From positions 1-40,689 of the forward strand of contig CALVJV010000014.1 of NCBI GenBank assembly GCA_944332395.1: DNA of 40,689 nt, read 5' to 3'. The notes beneath the pieces are model-generated. The model had not been told where the DNA came from and searched no databases. It was given only the letters and a program-made list of their open reading frames with translations. The stretch's first letter is position 1. The number at the start of each line of letters is the position of its first letter. The position numbers and the translations under genes are program-made. This stretch comes from an uncultured Clostridia bacterium. GTDB taxonomy: Bacteria; Bacillota; Clostridia; Christensenellales; UBA1242. Shown here in pieces: positions 37,315 to 40,689 of the stretch.

Positions 37315-38712
37315 TCAATAATCTTTGTGCATTTTGCACAATTGCTTTTTTGCAATTTTTTTGATTACTTTTAAATTTTGAATTTTATTTAAAATAATGC
37401 CTTTTTTTGCTCCATAATTTAATAAACACTCCAGAATATTTCTCATTTTTTGCGGATCTGTAATTCCAAATTTCTCTTTGAGATCATTTTTTGAAATCCT
37501 CAATTGGTTAATCTCAATCGCGTATTTTTTCATGTATGCCTGCTTTACGGCCAATTTAATATTTTTTTCACTTCGACTCGTTCTTATTTTTAATAATAAT
37601 TCTGTTTCTCTGCAAGAAACCAAAAAATCACACAGCCTTTTTACATCATTTTTAAATTTTATTAACAACATTCTAGCCTGTTCTAAAGAAATCTTATCTT
37701 TCCTCGCAATATCAAAAATATCGAGAGCATTAAAAATGTATTTCATTTCTTTGTCCGAAAAATCAAATTTTTCATCATATTTTTCTGCATAAATTTTGCT
37801 TTGAATAGAAAATCCATTTTTTATCTTATTGCCATCATTAATATCAAGGGCCCCACAACAAGTTAATAAAGCTAGATTTCTATTTTCTGGCATACAATTA
37901 TTAAGCAATAACAAAGTATAATCACCTATTGTTAAGCCATTACTCATTTTTAACTCAGAAGCCAACAATAAATTAAAATCCTCAAATATATATTTGTATG
38001 CCCCCATTTCAAATAGAATATTAATAGCGCGGACATGTGCAGATTTTAATCCCAGCATAGGATAATCTTTATCACATTTAAGAATTTTCAAAAATTCCTT
38101 TCTAACACGCGCTTTTGTTAAAAATTTTAATCTAAATACATTTCTTTTTGCCTCATAATACGTCTTTTCATCTATATCAAAGCCACATGAACACGCTATT
38201 CTCACCATTCTAAGAATTCGTTCAGCATCATCTTTAAACAAATTTCCAGAATAACCAATTGCTTTAATAGTTTTATTTCGAATATCTGAGATTCCTTCAT
38301 ACGGATCAATGATTTGCCCAGATAAAATTTCATAATAAATTGCATTACAACTAAAATCTCTTCGCTCAGCGTCTAAATTAACATTATCAATGAAGCTAAT
38401 TTCACATGGCATATGTTCTCCATGCACAGCATAACTTTCCGTCCTAAATGTTGCATGTTCAAATTTTATGCCATTAATTTCAATTTTTAAGACGCCAGTT
38501 TTTAAATTTTTTTCACAAATTTTATAATCAGTTCCTTTCAAGATGTCAATTACTTTATCTGGCTTCATAGCCGAGGCCAAATCAATATCGTCTTCACGGC
38601 CAACGCCTAAATAAAAACTTCTAACATAACCACCTACTAAAAACAAAGATGTTTTATGCTTTTCAAATAATTCGGCAAGCAAAATTATTTCATTTGGAAG
38701 TGGAATCGTCAT
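37315..38712 (-). CDS. cca: CCA-adding tRNA nucleotidyltransferase
   Basis: 465 residues, class II nucleotidyltransferase. Motifs: FLVGGYVRSFYLGVGREDDIDLA (the metal-binding D-x-D in DDIDL), ERRDFSCNAIYYE with the template R-R-D, DPYEGISDIRNKTIKAIG and AERILRMVRIACSCGFDIDE. The family V-R-D is V-R-S here. It adds or repairs the 3' CCA of tRNAs. The one tRNA in the window encodes CCA, so repair is at least one of its jobs. Its start overlaps the tilS stop (ATGA, 38712-38709) with GGAGG ahead, so both tRNA maturation genes are coupled. Confidence 0.92.
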   Translation of the reverse strand: MTIPLPNEIILLAELFEKHKTSLFLVGGYVRSFYLGVGREDDIDLASAMKPDKVIDILKGTDYKICEKNLKTGVLKIEINGIKFEHATFRTESYAVHGEHMPCEISFIDNVNLDAERRDFSCNAIYYEILSGQIIDPYEGISDIRNKTIKAIGYSGNLFKDDAERILRMVRIACSCGFDIDEKTYYEAKRNVFRLKFLTKARVRKEFLKILKCDKDYPMLGLKSAHVRAINILFEMGAYKYIFEDFNLLLASELKMSNGLTIGDYTLLLLNNCMPENRNLALLTCCGALDINDGNKIKNGFSIQSKIYAEKYDEKFDFSDKEMKYIFNALDIFDIARKDKISLEQARMLLIKFKNDVKRLCDFLVSCRETELLLKIRTSRSEKNIKLAVKQAYMKKYAIEINQLRISKNDLKEKFGITDPQKMRNILECLLNYGAKKGIILNKIQNLKVIKKIAKKQLCKMHKDY

Positions 38713-40016
38713 ATTTTCGCCTCCACAATTTCAATTTTAATTATATTTTTAGTATTTTTATCTATTTTAATCAAATCTGAAACATCATGTTGTAAAACAG
38801 CCAACACATTATTTCCTTCAGTTAATAAAATAATATGTTTTCTTTCCCGTTTATTAATTTTTTTATCAATAAAATAATCACTTAATTTTTTATTTCCAGG
38901 CGCATTTAGTTTTTTGAAGATATCCCCCGTTCTCGCGGTTCTAAACTTTGCATCATTTGGAATTTTATCTAAATCAGCATAAATACAATTTCTCTTATAC
39001 TTAGTAGCCTTGCAATTTTTTACAATTATTTTTAAGTCATCAAACTCGATTTGCCCCAATTTGAAATCAACACAAGCGTTATGCTCATTTTTTGTTGATA
39101 ACACTATTCCATTTTGTTCCTTCCAAGCAGTTATATTATGCGGTAAATTAATTCTCTTTCCAACATTTTGTGTAAATAATTTTTTTAAAGCAAATATATG
39201 TTTTTCCTCAATATCAAAATAAACATCCAATAAATTACAAGCCAAATAAACATATTTTGTCCATAAAATATCATTTTCGTAGAATTTTGATAATAATACT
39301 GAATATTTATTTAATTTTTTCGGTAAATCAACCATAGAATTAATTAAATCTTCAACACTTTGCATTTTTTTTGCAAACCCACAAAAATGCTCGACAGACT
39401 TTTTTTGAATAACATTTAGTTTAGGGAAAATTTCTAATCTCAAATAATTTCTGGCATAATTTAAATTCTGATTTGAATCGTCTGAAACATAATTTAATTT
39501 ATTTTTCAAAGCAAAGTCAACTAACTGCTTTTTTGACATATCCAGCAATGGCCTAATAAACATGCCCGAAGCTTTTTTCATACCGACAGCCCCGGCAACC
39601 CCAGAACCTCGCAATAAGTTTAATAATACTGTTTCAGCCTGATCTGAAGAATGATGTGCCAAACAAACAAAATTAACTTGGTTTTGAAAAGCCATTTCCT
39701 TTAAGGCTGCATATCTCAATTTCCTTGCGGCTTCTTCTGTTCCCAATTTATCGGTCTTTATAAGTTCCGGAACATTTACTTTTTTACAAGAAAATTTCAC
39801 TCCCAACTTTTTTGCTAAATCACGAACAAAGAATAACTCCTCATCGCTTTCTCTTCTTAATGAATGATGAACATGCATACATACAATATTTTTATTGTAT
39901 TTTTTCGCAAATTCACAACACAAATACAACAAACAAACCGAATCAAGCCCGCCACTAACGGCCACTCCAATATTTTTTTCATTAGCAAAGACATTATTCA
40001 TTAAGCTATAATCCAT
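38709..40016 (-). CDS. tilS: tRNA(Ile)-lysidine synthetase
   Basis: 435 residues. It converts C34 of the tRNA-Ile CAU anticodon to lysidine with ATP and lysine. The PP-loop GVAVSGGLDSVCLLYL is at residues 16-31; HVHHSLRRESDEE, LAHHSSDQAETVLLNLLRGSG and RPLLDMSKKQL follow. The N-terminal half is catalytic and the C-terminal half (TilS-C) ends in ...GNNVLAVLQHDVSDLI. ATG 40016 lacks a ribosome binding site. TTTACA-17-TACCAT with six bases to the ATG is a possible leaderless promoter, but TATATT further up would give a short leader, so this case is ambiguous. Divergent from lysS. Confidence 0.94.
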   Translation of the reverse strand: MDYSLMNNVFANEKNIGVAVSGGLDSVCLLYLCCEFAKKYNKNIVCMHVHHSLRRESDEELFFVRDLAKKLGVKFSCKKVNVPELIKTDKLGTEEAARKLRYAALKEMAFQNQVNFVCLAHHSSDQAETVLLNLLRGSGVAGAVGMKKASGMFIRPLLDMSKKQLVDFALKNKLNYVSDDSNQNLNYARNYLRLEIFPKLNVIQKKSVEHFCGFAKKMQSVEDLINSMVDLPKKLNKYSVLLSKFYENDILWTKYVYLACNLLDVYFDIEEKHIFALKKLFTQNVGKRINLPHNITAWKEQNGIVLSTKNEHNACVDFKLGQIEFDDLKIIVKNCKATKYKRNCIYADLDKIPNDAKFRTARTGDIFKKLNAPGNKKLSDYFIDKKINKRERKHIILLTEGNNVLAVLQHDVSDLIKIDKNTKNIIKIEIVEAKI

Positions 40017-40068
40017 ATTTATATGGTAACAAAATATAAGTTTTTTGTAAACTATAAACTATTATTTA

Positions 40069-40097
40069 TTGACTTAAAATAGTCAATTTGCTATAAT
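40069..40097 (+). promoter_or_regulatory. lysS promoter with overlapping palindrome
   Basis: TTGACT (40069-40074), 17-base spacer, TATAAT (40092-40097). The arms ATTGACT (40068-40074) and AGTCAAT (40081-40087) form an inverted repeat that includes the -35, like an operator. No T-box elements are seen in the short leader. Confidence 0.85.
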
Positions 40098-40129
40098 TAC
40101 AACACTAATGATTTTGGGGGAAGAACAAC

Positions 40130-40689
40130 ATGCACTGGTCCACAAGAAAAGCACAAGAAATGATAAACAAAAATCCTGATAAAAATGATTTTGTTTGTGC
40201 CTCAGGTATAAGTCCATCTGGCACTATTCATTCTGGTAATTTAAGAGAATATTTAACCACCCATTTTGTTACACAAGCATTAAAAAAAGCTGGAAAAAAT
40301 GCAAAAATGATATTGTCGTGGGACGATTTTGATAGATTAAGAAATGTTCCCGCAAACTTTCCCGATTTAAGTGAAACAGAAATTGGAAAGCCATATAGCG
40401 AAATAAAATCTCCTGTTTTAGGTTACAAATCATATGCAGAATATTTTGAACATCAATTTGAAGATGCTTTAAAGGATATGGGTCTTGACTGCACTAAAAT
40501 ACGGCAAAATGAACAGTATAAATCAGGCAAATACACTGATCAGATTGCACTTGCAATACGAGAAAGAAAAAAGATATATGATATATTAATGAGTTTTAAA
40601 ACTCAAGAAGCAAATTTACAAGAACGAGAATCCTTTTCTCCTGTTTCAATTTATTGTTCAAAATGCTTACATGATTCTACTCAAGTTTT
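40130..40689 (+). CDS. lysS: Class I lysyl-tRNA synthetase, N-terminal part (runs off right edge)
   Basis: The first 186 codons, from ATG 40130 behind GGGGG (40116-40120). It opens MHWSTRKAQEMINKNP and then has the class I signature FVCASGISPSGTIHSGNLRE, with HSGN as the HIGH-type motif, followed by MILSWDDFDRLRNVP and LGYKSYAEYFEHQFEDAL. These are features of LysRS1, the archaeal-type enzyme found in archaea and scattered bacteria, and not of the usual bacterial class II LysRS. The KMSKS end lies outside the window. Transcribed divergently from tilS. Its use here suggests replacement or co-existence with LysS class II. Confidence 0.93.
   Translation, partial: MHWSTRKAQEMINKNPDKNDFVCASGISPSGTIHSGNLREYLTTHFVTQALKKAGKNAKMILSWDDFDRLRNVPANFPDLSETEIGKPYSEIKSPVLGYKSYAEYFEHQFEDALKDMGLDCTKIRQNEQYKSGKYTDQIALAIRERKKIYDILMSFKTQEANLQERESFSPVSIYCSKCLHDSTQV

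Noticed and set aside
40017-40129. T-box riboswitch upstream of lysS
   Set aside because: The leader after the promoter is only about 25 bases and has no specifier loop or T-box sequence.
1-40689. CRISPR array or other regular repeat array
   Set aside because: No set of evenly spaced direct repeats was seen on reading through the window.

Overview
The window is a piece of a strongly AT-rich, tightly packed bacterial chromosome using the standard bacterial code (TGA is a normal stop). Gene content and order point to an anaerobic Bacillota, most likely an uncultured Clostridia-like lineage. Evidence: the clusters mrnC-rlmB-sigH, dnaX-ybaB-recR and rnr-smpB-ssrA, a YugP protease, VanW and divergent polysaccharide deacetylase proteins, oxygen-sensitive class III ribonucleotide reductase (NrdD/NrdG), a rubrerythrin-like protein, a ferredoxin-type thioredoxin reductase subunit and a class I lysyl-tRNA synthetase. 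This placement is inference.

Layout. 1-2200 is an accessory region: the start of a large serine recombinase leaving the left edge, a 24-residue stump of an XRE regulator, an orphan transglutaminase-like gene, a subtilase fragment and the decayed tail of a second serine recombinase. 2208-4061 is an ABC exporter. 4378-8163 is an operon of an HExxH protein, a DUF1461 membrane protein and a C-terminally clipped metallo-beta-lactamase-fold hydrolase. 8223-8707 is a thioredoxin operon with a short ferredoxin:thioredoxin reductase catalytic subunit. 8831-10070 holds two tandem paralogous membrane proteins. 10431-11786 has a small serine hydrolase, a hypothetical protein and tRNA-Arg(CCU).

11851-14714 is nrdD-nrdG under two NrdR boxes. 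14759-16857 pairs a patatin-like phospholipase with a membrane-tethered ComEC-type hydrolase. 17729-20774 is the RNA quality-control set rnr, smpB and tmRNA. 20825-22805 has a U32 protein and a divergent rubrerythrin-like gene. 22806-27868 is one long minus-strand run: mrnC, rlmB, sigH, dnaX, an unrecognised gene, ybaB, recR. 27975-33621 carries yugP, secA and recD2. 33700-36905 holds a polysaccharide deacetylase, a Na/Ca exchanger and a VanW protein. 36981-40689 holds a small unknown gene, cca, tilS and the start of lysS.

The most striking window-wide pattern is at the start codons. Several first-in-operon genes have a sigma-A-like -10 element ending 6-7 bases before the ATG and no Shine-Dalgarno, so their mRNAs should be leaderless. 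Other operons in the window have normal leaders and strong ribosome binding sites. Other points of interest are the missed 59-residue FTR subunit, the rubrerythrin-like protein with a decayed diiron site, the unknown gene between dnaX and ybaB, and a nearly identical start region shared by the deacetylase and VanW genes.
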